From the NCBI RefSeq assembly GCF_010389155.1, contig NC_057764.1:40432275-40496274 (forward strand): a stretch of DNA of 64,000 bases. Direction: 5' to 3'. Of this stretch, positions 22,642 through 34,555 are shown in pieces. The stretch is from Erigeron canadensis. Its lineage: Eukaryota > Streptophyta > Magnoliopsida > Asterales > Asteraceae. Made by a program: the position numbers and the translations under genes. The notes beneath the pieces are model-generated. The model saw nothing but the letters and a program-made list of their open reading frames with translations. It made no database searches and was not told where the DNA came from. The first letter of the stretch is position 1, and each line of letters begins with the position of its first letter.

Positions 22642-23632
22642 CTAAGTATTTTACCCGCGCGATGCGCGAACTGTTATAATTAGTGTCCAAAAATACTTAA
22701 AAATAAAAGTTCAGATATACATACATTCATGATTGGTTCATGATGTTTTGTTGTTTTTATTGTTATATCACCATATTATACTATTTGGTAGATATTTCTA
22801 AATTATACACAATTCATAAGATAAAAAAAAAAAAGAAACATTAACGACAATTACTTGTATTCCGATTTTTTTTTCTTTGTGGCTCCATCCTAGGATTGGT
22901 AAACAACTATCACTTGCAAATCACAAATAGTGATAAAGCTAGTTAACAAAAAGTTTCAAATCATATTAAGTCATTCTCTCGTTACTCATAATGTAAAAGA
23001 TCAATAATATATTATCAACAAAAGGCAACATACTCAATAAACTTATGGTTAAACAATTATATTTTATGGTTATGCAATTATATTTATAATGTATAATAAA
23101 ACTATGTCAAGAAAGAGTTTCAAATTGTTGGTTTAGATTGATCTTAAATACTTTTGCTACAATTCCAAGGGGTGTTGCTCGTTCTTGTAGCATTCAAAAT
23201 AATATATAAAAATTTGAGAAACAAATATATAGTTTTTATATTAATGCAATTTGTAAACAATATCAACTACTAAAACTTGAAATATATAATTCTCTATAAT
23301 CTTGAGATTTCATGATATAACTTCCAAGATTGCATTTTTTTTCCCCATACACATACGATGCTTTTTTTTTTTTTTAATTTATCAGGATTTCCATTGTTAA
23401 TTTTGTATTATATAGTTTCATTTATTTATTTAATATTTACTGTATTTAACTTAAAAGTAATAAGTTGTTCTTGTATTTAATATTTAACTTGATTAAAGAT
23501 ATATAAATATTGTCAAAAAATCATAGATATGCAATGTAGCTAAAATCCTATGTGGCAACTTTTTAGTATAGGTTTAGTTTTGAAAATGTCTTTAAAAAAC
23601 TTGGATTACTACTTTTTTAATAATTATATAGA
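22642..23632 (-). mobile_element. Non-autonomous Helitron, about 991 bp
   Basis: Minus-strand 5' end TC at 23632 with TATATAATTATTAAAA, a conserved TTGCCACATAGGATTTTAGC block near 23530-23550, and a 3' hairpin GCGCATCGCGCGGG followed by TAAAATACTTAG (22642). The terminal CTAG has become TTAG and the following base is G, not T, because the copy sits against the previous Helitron. Non-coding. Confidence 0.65.
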
Positions 23633-23934
23633 TAGATATAAATATTTTTGGAACAGTAACATATTATAAAATAAACATAACGGCATCTGGCAAAGCACTA
23701 GATGGTGTCAGAAAGAGTACACTTACAATTACAAAGTCACGGATAAGCGACAAACAATACTATCATAAACTCATACCATTTACCAACAAGACACGAAAAA
23801 AACCCTTACCAACAGGGGCTGAGCCAGCGGCTTTTCAGCCTGTGTTTTTTATGCAAACTCATATAAGTCTCAAGGGAACACGAACCACAAAATAAAGACA
23901 ACAAACTACCCGAATAATCATGAGACAAAATCTA

Positions 23935-24676
23935 TTACAGAAATAAAGGGTTTTGAAACCACTCATCACTTGAGACGGAAACCTTCTTGCCTTTGCTAAT
24001 AGCCCATAAATGCGATTGAGAAACTATGCCATCGAAAAGGAAATCTGAACGCTTCCAATTCTTAGCGAAAACCCGATCATTCCGATGATTCCAAACAATC
24101 CAAATGAAACAACAAATTACAGTCTCAATGCAAATCTTCTTACTCATCTTAATGTTTAAAACATCTAATCGATGAAAAACTTCACCTAAAGAATACTGTT
24201 GTAAAACCGAAACATCGAGCCACATTATATATAATTAGTTTCCAAAGCTTTTTCGCAATCGTACAAATCAAAAATAAATGTTGAGTAGTTTCAACCTTGG
24301 ATGCACAAAGTTGACTGGGAACTGAAGGTAAATCTATCCCCTTGTTCGGCAAGTTTGTTCGTGTAGAAATACGATCTTGCAAAACTCGCCACATAAGAAT
24401 ATTTACCTTTTTTGGAACCAAATTACACCATCGAGTGACATTCGAAGCATCAGGTAACGAAACATCCTCAACCCGCATCCTAACATCTTTAACAGAATAC
24501 CCAATGACGTCCGATAACGACCAATTCCACCTGTCCTCATTCTCGACAATAGTAACATTGCTGATGCAAGCCCGAAGAATCTTCCACTCTGTTTTGTGCA
24601 TATATTCATCAAAATGATGCATCAAACAACAAGCGTGATTTTTTCGATTTTGACGGATCAATGTGTTGTTAAACAC
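23935..24676 (-). pseudogene. LINE relic: zf-RVT C-terminal region of a non-LTR retroelement
   Basis: A minus-strand frame (24676-24182) reads through DRWNWSLSDVIGYSV, then TRWCNLVPKKVNILMWR, DRISTRTNL, CASKVETTQHLFLIC and KKLWKLI. These are the ordered landmarks of the zf-RVT module of plant L1-type proteins (W..L..P.KV..F.WR, C..C...E...HLF..C). A second frame (24225-23935) continues with FIWIVWNHRNDRVF, the usual terminal motif, so there is one frameshift near 24200. The upstream reverse transcriptase is missing. Confidence 0.8.
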
Positions 24677-25190
24677 TCAAAGATAACTAGTTATGCACTA
24701 TATTAGTTTTATGGACTTTTAATGCATCAAAATGATGTTTTCAAGTGCTCTCACCGTTCTTATTTTAAAAGTGTTCTTACCGGAGTGTTACCCTATATAT
24801 TTTATTTTAATGCATCGAATGTCACTCTTAAAATAAGAACGCTGAAAACACTAAAAAACATCATTTTGATGCATTAAAAGTCCATAAAACTAACATAGTG
24901 CATAACTAATTATCATTATTTAAGTGTTTAACAACACATTCATCCGTCAAAATCGAAATAATCATGTTTTTTGTTTTGTGCATCCATCTTTGGATGCATA
25001 TTCATCAAAATGATGCATCCAACAAAAAACGTGATTTTTTCGATTTTGATGAATCAATGTGTTGTTAAACACTTAAATAATGATAATTAGTTATGGACTA
25101 TGTCAGTTTTATGAAATTTTAATGCATCAAAATGGTGATTTTAAGGTGTTCTCACCGTTCTTATTTTAAAACTGTTCTTATTTGATTGTT
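24604..25190. repeat. Three-arm inverted/direct repeat (MITE-like)
   Basis: A unit of about 180 bp appears three times: forward at about 24604-24780, inverted at about 24815-24985 and forward again at about 25000-25185. Shared blocks are CATCAAAATGATG, GTGTTGTTAAACACT, AGTTTTATG, TTTTAATGCATCAAAAT and TCTCACCGTTCTTATTTTAA. The first two make a long foldback. It joins the upstream edge of the LINE relic, so it probably inserted there and truncated it. Confidence 0.75.
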
Positions 25191-26796
25191 CTTTGTTGTT
25201 GATATAGTAGACGTAAAAGAAGATGAAAAGAAGTTACTAAGCTTGTGACGGGTTTTTAAATTTATTGGCAATTATCAAGCACGCAGTGTATTCTAGCATT
25301 ATTCTTTTTCATATAGATAAATTTTGGTCCACTCAAAATATTGTTTTGTTCCTTGTTTGTGTTTGATGAATTATTTGGCCCGTTTTGTAAACCAAAAGCA
25401 TGGTTTCCCATCATTGTTCGTTCCCCATCAGTATATTTCTAACTAATTTATTCTTCTTCACGCTTGATTCGTCCCGAAGATAGGCGAGCGATCGGCATCT
25501 TTGATTATTTCGAGTACTACCAAAAATGTAAAAAGTTGTATAAAATATAAAAGGAAATGAAAAAAAAAATGATGAGTAAATGCAAGGGGTGGAATGAAAA
25601 CACCCTTAGTATCCCAACCACACTTTTTGTTATCCCAACCAAAAAGTGTGGGCCCCCATGTTTATAATGGTATATATGATAGAGTAAAAAGCGAGCCCCC
25701 TGTCATTAATAATCTGGTCGGGTTACCAAAATAATGGTCGGGATACTAGGCGCCAATAAAAATATAATTAATGGAGTCAGAGAGATTTATTCCTCAGCTT
25801 TTGGCAATAAATGTGTTGGGTCATCACTGCAGAACCATGTGGTACTTGACAATGTTTGAGTTGTTCCCTACCTTTTCATCTAACAATTCCAGTTTTAATT
25901 ACCACCTATATATCGACATACATAGGTGGCCAAAGCATCATATATATATATATATATAAGTTAATGGAGAGAAAGCCTAGCTATTATAATTGAATACTCA
26001 TCGACTCATCCCGTATAAGTCATATGATACCGGTACAATATCTCTATCTTAATCCCCACATGATCTGGCACCCCGAAGGATCGAACCCCCGTATTTAAAC
26101 TTCATATGTGGATCTATGCTTCATTGGTAACAAGTACCTTAAAGGAATTATTTTTTGTGGCCAAAGCATCATGATGCCAATATTTATTGGTAAAGAGTCA
26201 CCTCGATCGGCAAAAGTCATCGAAGTGTAGCTAGCAAATGGACCATAGAAAATAATTTGATCCGTCGCTTGAACGAAGACACCCGATCGGCCCGACTTTA
26301 CCAAATGCCCTTGAATGGATTCGTCTGGGAAAGATTTTCTTTCACAAGAAATAGCCGACACTAAATTGTCGATAAACTTAATTAAACGCTATCACGCACA
26401 GATCGTCATGACCTCGATCAACAAGTAGAAATTAAAGTACGTTCTACCATGTCCATCAACACCAGCCGACCTATAAATCAATTTCAAAGGTCGTTATCGT
26501 ATTAAATTCATGTCATCTTAGTTAGGCAATCTTATATAAAAATATTAGGATTCATTCTGCATGTATGACCAGTTGAAAATCGATATCCCGAGTGAAATAC
26601 GTACCATTATCTACAAATTAAATACTATATCTAGCTCATAAGTATGTCCAACATGTAGTTGATATATGAGTTAGTTATCCAGTGATCGATGTTAATTAAT
26701 AATGAGAAGATTATGAGTTGAAATTGATCATATGACAAAAAGTTGGGTTAGCTAATATGCTTAGTATGAGGTTTTTTTCCAGTGAAAATTAAAAAT
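25191..26796. other. Non-coding stretch with one unassigned open frame
   Basis: A minus-strand open frame of 88 codons (26361-26095) begins MSAISCERKSFPDES and contains GVFVQATDQIIFYGPF. It looks protein-like (balanced composition, GC above its flanks), but I recognise no family, and no neighbouring exons can be supported. It may be a gene fragment. Elsewhere only (TA)n (25938-25958) and AT-rich DNA are seen. Confidence 0.4.
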
Positions 26797-27086
26797 ACCA
26801 GGTAAGCTAGTAGAAAAAAAAAGTAAGTAACTGCTCAGTGTCGTTTTCTGCGGGTTTTGAGCCCCAATATCTTGACGGTGCATGGGGGAGGTTAAGATGT
26901 AAGCAGACCTTACCTCTACCTAAGTAGAGAGGCTGCTTCTAGTTTCTACCTAAATGGTAGAAAAGGCCCTCCAACCTTTGCATGGGATGATGATCGAACC
27001 CATAACCTCTGTCTCCAGAGGTAAGGGTGTTATGGGTGTTTACCACTGATCCAACCATGCTGTTTTTTAACCAGGTAAGCTGGTAG
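26797..27086 (-). mobile_element. tRNA-derived SINE (Au-like) with 17-bp target duplication
   Basis: On the minus strand the body (27069-26814) starts with an A-box-like TGGATCAGTGGTAAACA, has a B-box-like GGGTTCGATCATC, then the conserved GAAGCAGCCTCTCTAC and CTTAACCTCCCCCATG blocks characteristic of Au SINEs. Flanking duplications are ACCAGGTAAGCTAGTAG (26797-26813) and the same with one change (27070-27086). This is a full retroposition signature. Confidence 0.8.
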
Positions 27087-27519
27087 CTAACCATTAATCG
27101 TATTTCTTTTTAGGTTATAATCAAACCTCGGTATCGAATTGGGTTTTAGTTACTTAATTGAAACCGCATTATTATATTCAAATACAAGTATAAAATTAAG
27201 AGTATTACCCCGTATATATATATATATATATATACTACTACTAGTTATTATTATCAGTGATAAGTACGCTTAACAGTTGTATGACTTGTATCTATCTATG
27301 TATTCAATATATATGCATAATTGCAATTTGTATTTATGATTTTCGTGCGGATCACAAGCTCTTTGTTTGAGTCCATACCTTTTCATTGTCAAAAGCACGT
27401 GATCACTTATTTCATGTGAACATAACTTAGTTTTGTTCATCATAATTTCAAAGTTAATGGTTTTTATCAACTTTCTTTTCTGGAATATGACTTTATAAAG
27501 TATCATAATTAGTCCGTTT

Positions 27520-27522
<3 letters not shown>
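27087..27522. other. Non-coding AT-rich spacer
   Basis: Contains a (TA)n tract at 27209-27234. No gene seen. Confidence 0.5.

Positions 27523-27552
<30 letters not shown>
27523..27552. repeat. (TA)n microsatellite
   Basis: About 15 uninterrupted TA units bordering the left end of a foldback element. A shorter TA tract borders its right end (28750-28764). Confidence 0.9.
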
Positions 27553-27555
<3 letters not shown>

Positions 27556-28749
27556 GTGGCTTATTGTGAGAACCACTAAAAAAAAGAACGCGAGAACCAA
27601 TCTCAGCCCTCCATTTATCAAGATCAGGAAGACATGTTTGTCATTATTAAAAAAGTTGTCCAACACTCTTTTTCTCTCTCCTCTTATTAAATCAAAAAAG
27701 TCTAAATCATTAAAAAAAATTTATCTCACAAACCGTAGATCGTTAGATGAAAAAAAAAACATGGGTAGTCTTGAAATTTCGTCTTCTTTCATTAGAGATG
27801 TGATTCGATATACTTTTGAAGACTTTTTAAATTTCGTTTTTTTTCCCATCACGTTCATCCTACACATGTGTAAGTACAACCTACACATGTGTGGGAAAGA
27901 CCTGGAACTGGTGAGTTGTATAACCTGCCCATGGGTAAGTACAACCTACAAATGGGTAAGTTAGTTATAAAGTTCAAAAATGATGAAGACGCATTGTAGA
28001 ACCCCAAATACTAAACCCTAAAGCTTAATTTTTAATCTGAGGGGGAGGCTACTTTCTAAAAATCTAGGAAAATCTAAACCCTAAAAACCTAAAACGGATG
28101 AGGGTTCCCACTCTAGGGTTTGAAGCCCGAGTGTTAGCTTATCGGTTAACCCTAGACCTTTAAACTCTAAACCCTAGAGCGGGTACACGGCACGCTTTAG
28201 GGTTTGAAGTTGTAGGCTAACCCTACAACTTCAAACCCTAAACCGTAAAGCTTAATTGCTAATATGAGGGGGAAACTACATTCTAAAAACCCTGGAAAAT
28301 CTAAACCCTAAATGCTAAACCTAAAAAGGATGAGGGTTCCCACTACAGGGTTTAGGGACCTTCAAACCCTAGAGCGGGATGTATTAGGGGTAAGTACAAC
28401 TTGCCCATGGGTAAGTACAACTTACACATGTGAAAGATGAACGTGATAAAAAAAAACTAAATTTAAAAAGTCGTCAAAAGTATATCGAATCGCATCTCTA
28501 ATGAAAGAGGACGGAGTTCTAAGACTACCCACAGTCTAACGATTTACGGTTTGTGAGATAAAAGTTTTTTAGTGAATTAGATAGAATTCTAATAAAGTAA
28601 GAGAGAGAAAAAAAAAGAGCTGACGAAAATACCCCTAGTGTTGAGAGGGATTTTTTATTTTTAATCTTGTCCATCCATGTTCTTTGATCCAAGGATGTAG
28701 AGGAGTTCTTAGATTTTTTTTTTTAGGATTTCTCAAATAACCCTTCCTG
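27553..28749. mobile_element. 1.2-kb foldback transposon inserted in a TA repeat, with telomere-like core
   Basis: The left end GGGGTGGCTTATTGTGAGAA and inverted right end CAGGAAGGGTTATTTGAGAA are related. Inner arms (about 27680-27900 and 28410-28620) are clear inverted repeats containing ATCACGTTCATC, TACACATGTG and TTCATTAGAGATG. The core (28000-28400) is two diverged copies of a roughly 230-bp unit full of AAACCCTAAA words and their inversions, resembling plant telomere repeats TTTAGGG. The element lies between TA tracts, so the duplication length cannot be read. Non-coding; open frames in the arms are incidental. Confidence 0.65.
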
Positions 28750-28764
28750 TATATATATATATAT

Positions 28765-31150
28765 AACATTTAAATTGTAATCTTTTGGGTTACGTTTTGC
28801 ACTGTACCGTAAGTTAATCTAACGATGGTTAATTAATAAACTAATTTATTTTGCTTTTTCTTCTCCCTTTTATTTTCTTATCTTTTTTTTCCTAGATGAA
28901 AAATGTATACACGTACAAGGGATTGATTACATTCCAAATACAGCTATATATTGGATGTCAATCTAGGACCATATATATGATAAAAAAAAAAAATTTCTAT
29001 TCAATAATATCATTATACTTCATCTGTATATCTCTGATTTGATGTGCAACTTGGACATAAATTTGAGAGGAAACCATAGAGAAAGTGACACATACACATA
29101 TATACACTCCCAATTAAGAAAGAATCAGGGACAGATACGATGGACAATTTTTGTAGCAAAGTTTGAACAAAATGTCAATGGTTAAAAGGTCAACTTACAA
29201 TGTTCACAAACAAAAATTCCTTTCCATTGACATAGATAATTTTTACACGGTCAATTTGATGAACAACTTTTGTCTCTTCCAAAATACCGAAAACGTGTAC
29301 TTGATTTATATCACTAGCTCTTTTACTTTTCTTGTAATTGTAATTAAGGGCTAGCTTAATTGTTCAAGTAATATAATTTGAGGGGTTTTGGACCTTTAGG
29401 TAATGCATACTTTGAGGGTGTAAAAAGAGTCCAATGGATCTTGAGGTGACTACTTGTTTTACTAAGCAACAGATGATTTTTATAAATCAAAAAAGAAAAT
29501 GAAAAATATTGCCAAGTGTTTGCTTGAAATAGATTACTTCATAAAAGAAAAAGGTTACTTTTTCTTATATATGCCCACCATGCACCAATAATGGAGGAAC
29601 CATGCATGATTCAAATATACCCCTTTAATTTGGAGCATGTCATCAAGGTCAAACTTTCAAGCAAAGGATCATCACAAATGACTCACACAAAAGTGGGAAT
29701 TTGAGATGATGATGATGATACCACCCCCCACTCCCTCTCCTTTTCACTTAAAGATTTGCTAGCTAAGGTTCTTCTCTTGAACTCAAAAGCAAGTAAACTT
29801 TAAGCCAACCCACACCCTTTTTTACATTGTCAAAGTTAAAAGAGTTAAAGTGGCTTTGCCTTTTCATGGAAAAATACGCATTAAAGAAAACGAACTTACT
29901 TTAAGTAACCTATACTTGTTAATTTATAATTATCAAATAGCACAATTTTTCTAAATCAGAAATTATGTGGCCGGTATCGTGAATATATGGTACCACATTT
30001 TGATCTCTTGGTAGCGACTGGATTGACTTTTGCTACGAAAATGACCATCTTTGCAATATACAAGTGGCGATGCTAATCCTTATCTCCACGTCGCTTCTAC
30101 CACGTTGCCTATGGCGTACGTAACGTTTCTTGGCTTAATCGTATGGTGTTTTCGATACACGCGCGTATCATTTTTGGCTGATCTATTGCATAGACGATTT
30201 CATTTAATTTTATCGTAGTTTATATATAATTGTGAATCTTCGGCGGAAATAAAATGAAGTTAAGCATGCATATTGATCATTAGGGGATGCCAAAGTCTAT
30301 TCATAAGTCCACTCGATTGTATTGCTTCTTTTTAGTAGATGATTGGAGAGATGTCATGCCAATTCATTCACTTCCTCCTCAACTAGCTTTTGCTTGATTG
30401 TAAGGGATTTTGACGTATAAAACTTTTTCATTATGGTTTTCATATTCGATCTTAATTAAAGAAGAAAATATATATATGAAAAATGGCATGGTATGATATA
30501 TATGTCAAGGTATAGTACTATACTTATAGATATATGCTGTATAATAAATAACTAGGATAATATACTCAATTTTGAAATGACCTAATAAGTTAATTAAATA
30601 AACAAGCAAGGGGATCATATCCTAAACCGAAGTTGCACACACATATCCTAGCTAAAAGCCTAACATGAAGTATATATAAATCTAAACACATAAACAAACT
30701 CATCAAGAGTTTTTAAATGGCTGGCTGCCTGGCTTAGTGGCTTGTAACTTGAGTGGTGTCGAAGTTTGAAATACATATATGCATGCATAAATATTTTAAT
30801 CCATAGCCATAATGTAAACCCCATTAAAAATGAAACGCACTAATTAAAACTCTTTTTAATTGTAAGATGCGTTTTTTTAATTATCAATATAATTACCCCA
30901 AATTAGGGGTAAAATTATTTTCTCATTGATGGAGATTAGCAGACACAAACTATATATACAAAAACAAACCTAGCTAATTAAAGTTTTACCCAACACTATG
31001 CATCTAACCTTAACTCCTGCTTCAAATTGTGTTTGCTTTGACACCATACACGAAAGATAAGGATCAATTCCTATCTGTATTTACCGTATGTCAGTCATCA
31101 TCATATCGATCGTGTGTCATTGATTGTTCGTATAGTAGCTAGAGAGATTA

Positions 31151-31189
<39 letters not shown>

Positions 31190-31922
31190 GGGATGGGTTT
31201 CATCCATGGCATGATTGGTTCAACTCCCGCATACGGTCCAATTGGATATTACTGTGATTTCTCGAATGCTAACTGCTACCAACTACTAACTCGCCGTTCA
31301 AAAAAAATTAAAAAAAATATATGCTTGTAATTTTTATTTTTATTTTTGTTTGAAAGGTAGATTATGCTTGTACTAATATATATATAGGAAAAGGGAATAT
31401 AAGGCTGTCCGACACTTAGGTGTGGAACCCTTCATATACTAATATTTTATTATTTATTGTTTAATAAATAAATGTCTATTAATATGTGAGTATCCAAAAT
31501 CTAAGCTTAGGTACCTAACAACCTTATATTTCCACCTCACATATATAATTGTTTTGTATTGACGGTGTTTAAGTATTAGCTAGATTATAAGCTTTATGAT
31601 TTCTCGGGAAGAAATCTTCGTTACAACTTCATATATACCGTTGTCGTTATTCAATTTAATTAGAGGACTTGCATGTTCTCACCATACAAATTTAAAATAT
31701 AATTACTCAAAAGGTCAATATACAAGAGCTATTATACAAATGGGATAAAGACATGGAAGTGTAATCAACTATGACCAAAAGGCTATGTAATGTACCCATC
31801 TACTCAACTTGCTATCTAGTATAACCAACTTTGTTTTTTGAGTTATGCAATGTAAGTAACCTGCTACAATAGGTTTTCATCCGGTTTCCATCATCATCAT
31901 CATCCTCACTAATCCAACACTA
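28765..31922. other. Long non-coding AT-rich stretch
   Basis: No gene, RNA or named element could be supported over about 3 kb. There is a (TA)n tract at 31155-31185 and a short retroposon-like tail CGCCGTTCAAAAAAA at 31292-31306. The segment 29600-29880 and 30960-31140 look like ordinary intergenic sequence. Confidence 0.5.
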
Positions 31923-32210
31923 GCCGGAAAAATTAAAATCGCGATAACTTTGTTGTTTCTTCGAATTAAGACTTGAAACTACCACAAGTCCACTCAAAAA
32001 TTGATCCCGCACAAACCCTGACCAAAAATTTTCGAATCCAACTCTTGCCGGAAAAAATGGTGATTCGTCGGAAAAATTAAAATCGCGATAACTTTGTTGT
32101 TTCTTCAAATTAAGATTTGAAACTACCACCAATCGACTCAAATATTGATCCCGCACAAACCCTGACCAAAAGTTTTCGAATTCAACACTCACCGAAAAAA
32201 ATAGTGATTC
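31923..32210. repeat. Tandem pair of a 144-bp dispersed repeat
   Basis: Two copies (31923-32066 and 32067-32210) share AAAATTAAAATCGCGATAAC, TTTGTTGTTTCTTC, ATTGATCCCGCACAAACCCT and a CACCGAAAAAAATAG-type end. The same family occurs once at about 7800-7930. The open frame on the minus strand across both copies is a repeat artefact. Confidence 0.8.
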
Positions 32211-34190
32211 ACTGGAAAGTTTTCGAGTCCAGTAGCTGCTGCTCACTTTTCACCAACTAATCTAACCATACTAACACAGTATTTTCCTCTTCTTCATTTT
32301 CCTTTTCTATTCTAACCCCCTCCATTTTATTTTTGTTATTATATCTTAATAGAAAAGTAGATTCATTACTTTCTAGCCAAACGAATTACTTTCTGTTTTT
32401 CGTTCATTGCTTTTTTCCTTCCTTCTAGATTAGATTACATTAGGGGTATATGCTACTGTTACTATAAATCCCCCTGATTATTATTCTTATTTAATTTTAG
32501 TAATTATTAAATTAAATTAAATTGGAACATAACTACAGGGTTCTAGCTGCTTTTTTTTGGGAATTTTTTTAATAAAAAAAATAAAAACTAAAGTGGTAAC
32601 CGGTAACTTGATGACTAACCGGTTGCTTACATTGCATGACCTAAAAAACAAAGTTTGTTACACTAAATAGCAAGTCGAGTAGATGGGTATATTACATAGC
32701 TTTTTGGTCATATTTGGTTACACTCTCATGTCTTTATCTCTATACAAATATACGCGGTTTTAGTGCTTGTAGCTTATTTCTTTTCATTTTCCATAAACAT
32801 GAGCATAATATCCGCGCGTTGTGCTGAAATTTTGTTTTAAGAATGATAATTTGTTATAAAGGTAAATATGATAATTTAGTGTTCTAGTGTGTGGAGTGGC
32901 TTTTTGGAAAAAAAAAATGCTTAATTTCATAAGTCATACTATAAATAAAAACTCAAAATGCTTTATAAAGGAGTAAAGATAATTGCCATTTCATTATATA
33001 ACGTACAAAACATAGCTAGTAAAGTAAGGAAAGTGATATATTTACAACAAATTTTGATCATTTACAACAAATGTACATATTATATTGTGCAACTAGTATA
33101 CAACATACATTATGGTAGATGTCAAAATAATATTGTAGATATCAATCGATGTCACAGAGATAGCCAACTCTATAGTAAACCCATATATCAATTTACCTCT
33201 TATATACATATATACATCATATATATGGACATATTATATACTGATATTGATATCGATAGATATGTGTTAGGGTACTGTTAGTATATCCATTCTCTACTTT
33301 TGAATTTCCCCACTAAGCAAGGTGTGAAATGATGGTCCTTTATTTTTGAAATTATATATATTTTTTTCCTATTCTTTACACACAAGCATGCAAATTTTTA
33401 AGTGCAAAAGTCTTAAAAGAATCAACCTGCCCTTTTGGATAGTTTTGTAAAAGGATAACCTTATTTTTGCCTACTTTAATTGTTGCTCAAGTTTTTTCAC
33501 TTATTAAATCATAAAGTTATGGCTTAATATGTGCTTTAAAAAGTTGAGACCACTCTTTTTTCAGTACGACCATATTCTTTGGTGCACGAGGCCTACCATA
33601 TATAACTCAAATTGTGAAATTGGTTGAATTAATTAAACAAGATTGAGAGGATTTTACTTTTAAATAATTTTTACCATAATTAGTATTTAATCATGTGCAT
33701 GGCTATATAATGGTTATAAAATATATATTCATATATATTAAGTTTCCATCTTCGTTTTCTTGTTCAAGCTGGTTTATCATATACATTTCAAGGAATTTTT
33801 TCTAACTATTAACTTTTTATTAGGGATGACAATAATCACCTACGACAAAATTAGTGACATACTCGAGTGACTATGTAATATAAGAACCTTCAAATTTTTT
33901 TTTTTTGAGCTTTGTCTTGTATCGTGTGACCAATTGTAACATTTCCTGGTCACTAGTATTGTTGACCTTCGTTGACTTGTACAAGTGGATGCTGACAATT
34001 GCCATAAAAAAATGGAGTAATAAATTAGGATATTCGTAACATCCAATTTCAAAAAGAATAGCATTGATTTCAAATAGGTAGAAAAACCCTTTTCAACTAC
34101 ATTTTGGCCACTCCATAAATTGTCTCATGCCAAAAACTTATTATCTAACTTCAAACTATAATTCTATTAATAGAAAAGGTAGATGTAATT
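32211..34190. other. Non-coding AT-rich stretch
   Basis: No gene recognised. At about 32800 ATAATATCCGCGCGTTGTGC resembles a decayed Helitron-family terminus. The remainder is unclassified. Confidence 0.5.
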
Positions 34191-34555
34191 ATTACATTCT
34201 TTATATATTTTTTTTGAAAGGTGAATTTTGCTTGAGAACTTCGTGTCGCGATTCGACAACGGGAGGTCTAACATACGTTGTCTTAACCGGGTCCGCATTA
34301 GAGAGCTCCCTCGAATTAGAAATGCTTATTTCAAATACCCGATGGGAGGAAAACCCCTACTAATCCGCCCGAAGTCACGATGATTAATAGGGGTAAACCC
34401 TGCCTCCTCAGACTTGAACCTGGATATACCTAAGCCAAGCCTTCATAGAAAGACTTTTTATGTACTTTCCAAGTCTTAAACCCAAAACCTCCTACTTGTA
34501 AGGCAAGTGCTCAACCATTTGAGCTAACTAGAAATTACATTACATTCTTTATATA
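34191..34555 (-). mobile_element. tRNA-derived SINE, about 330 bp, with perfect 17-bp target duplication
   Basis: The duplication ATTACATTCTTTATATA is present at 34191-34207 and 34539-34555. On the minus strand the body (34538-34208) starts with a tRNA-like A box TTAGCTCAAATGGTTGAGC and a B-box-like GGTTTTGGGTTTAAGAC, runs through a unique region containing CGCGATTCGACAACGGG in plus orientation, and ends in a short A-rich tail (T-run 34208-34215 on the plus strand). These are the hallmarks of LINE-mobilised SINE insertion. A relative lies inverted at 45535-45905. Confidence 0.85.

Noticed and set aside
28000..28400. A true interstitial telomere array
   Set aside because: The CCCTAAA words are spaced and diverged, lying inside a transposon core, so not a tandem telomere tract.
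31920..32246. 108-codon minus-strand open frame with an internal repeat
   Set aside because: The repetition follows exactly the 144-bp DNA tandem repeat.
34500..34540. A tRNA gene, from the TTAGCTCAAATGGTTGAGC box
   Set aside because: No acceptor stem or cloverleaf can be formed; it is the tRNA-like head of a SINE with target duplications.
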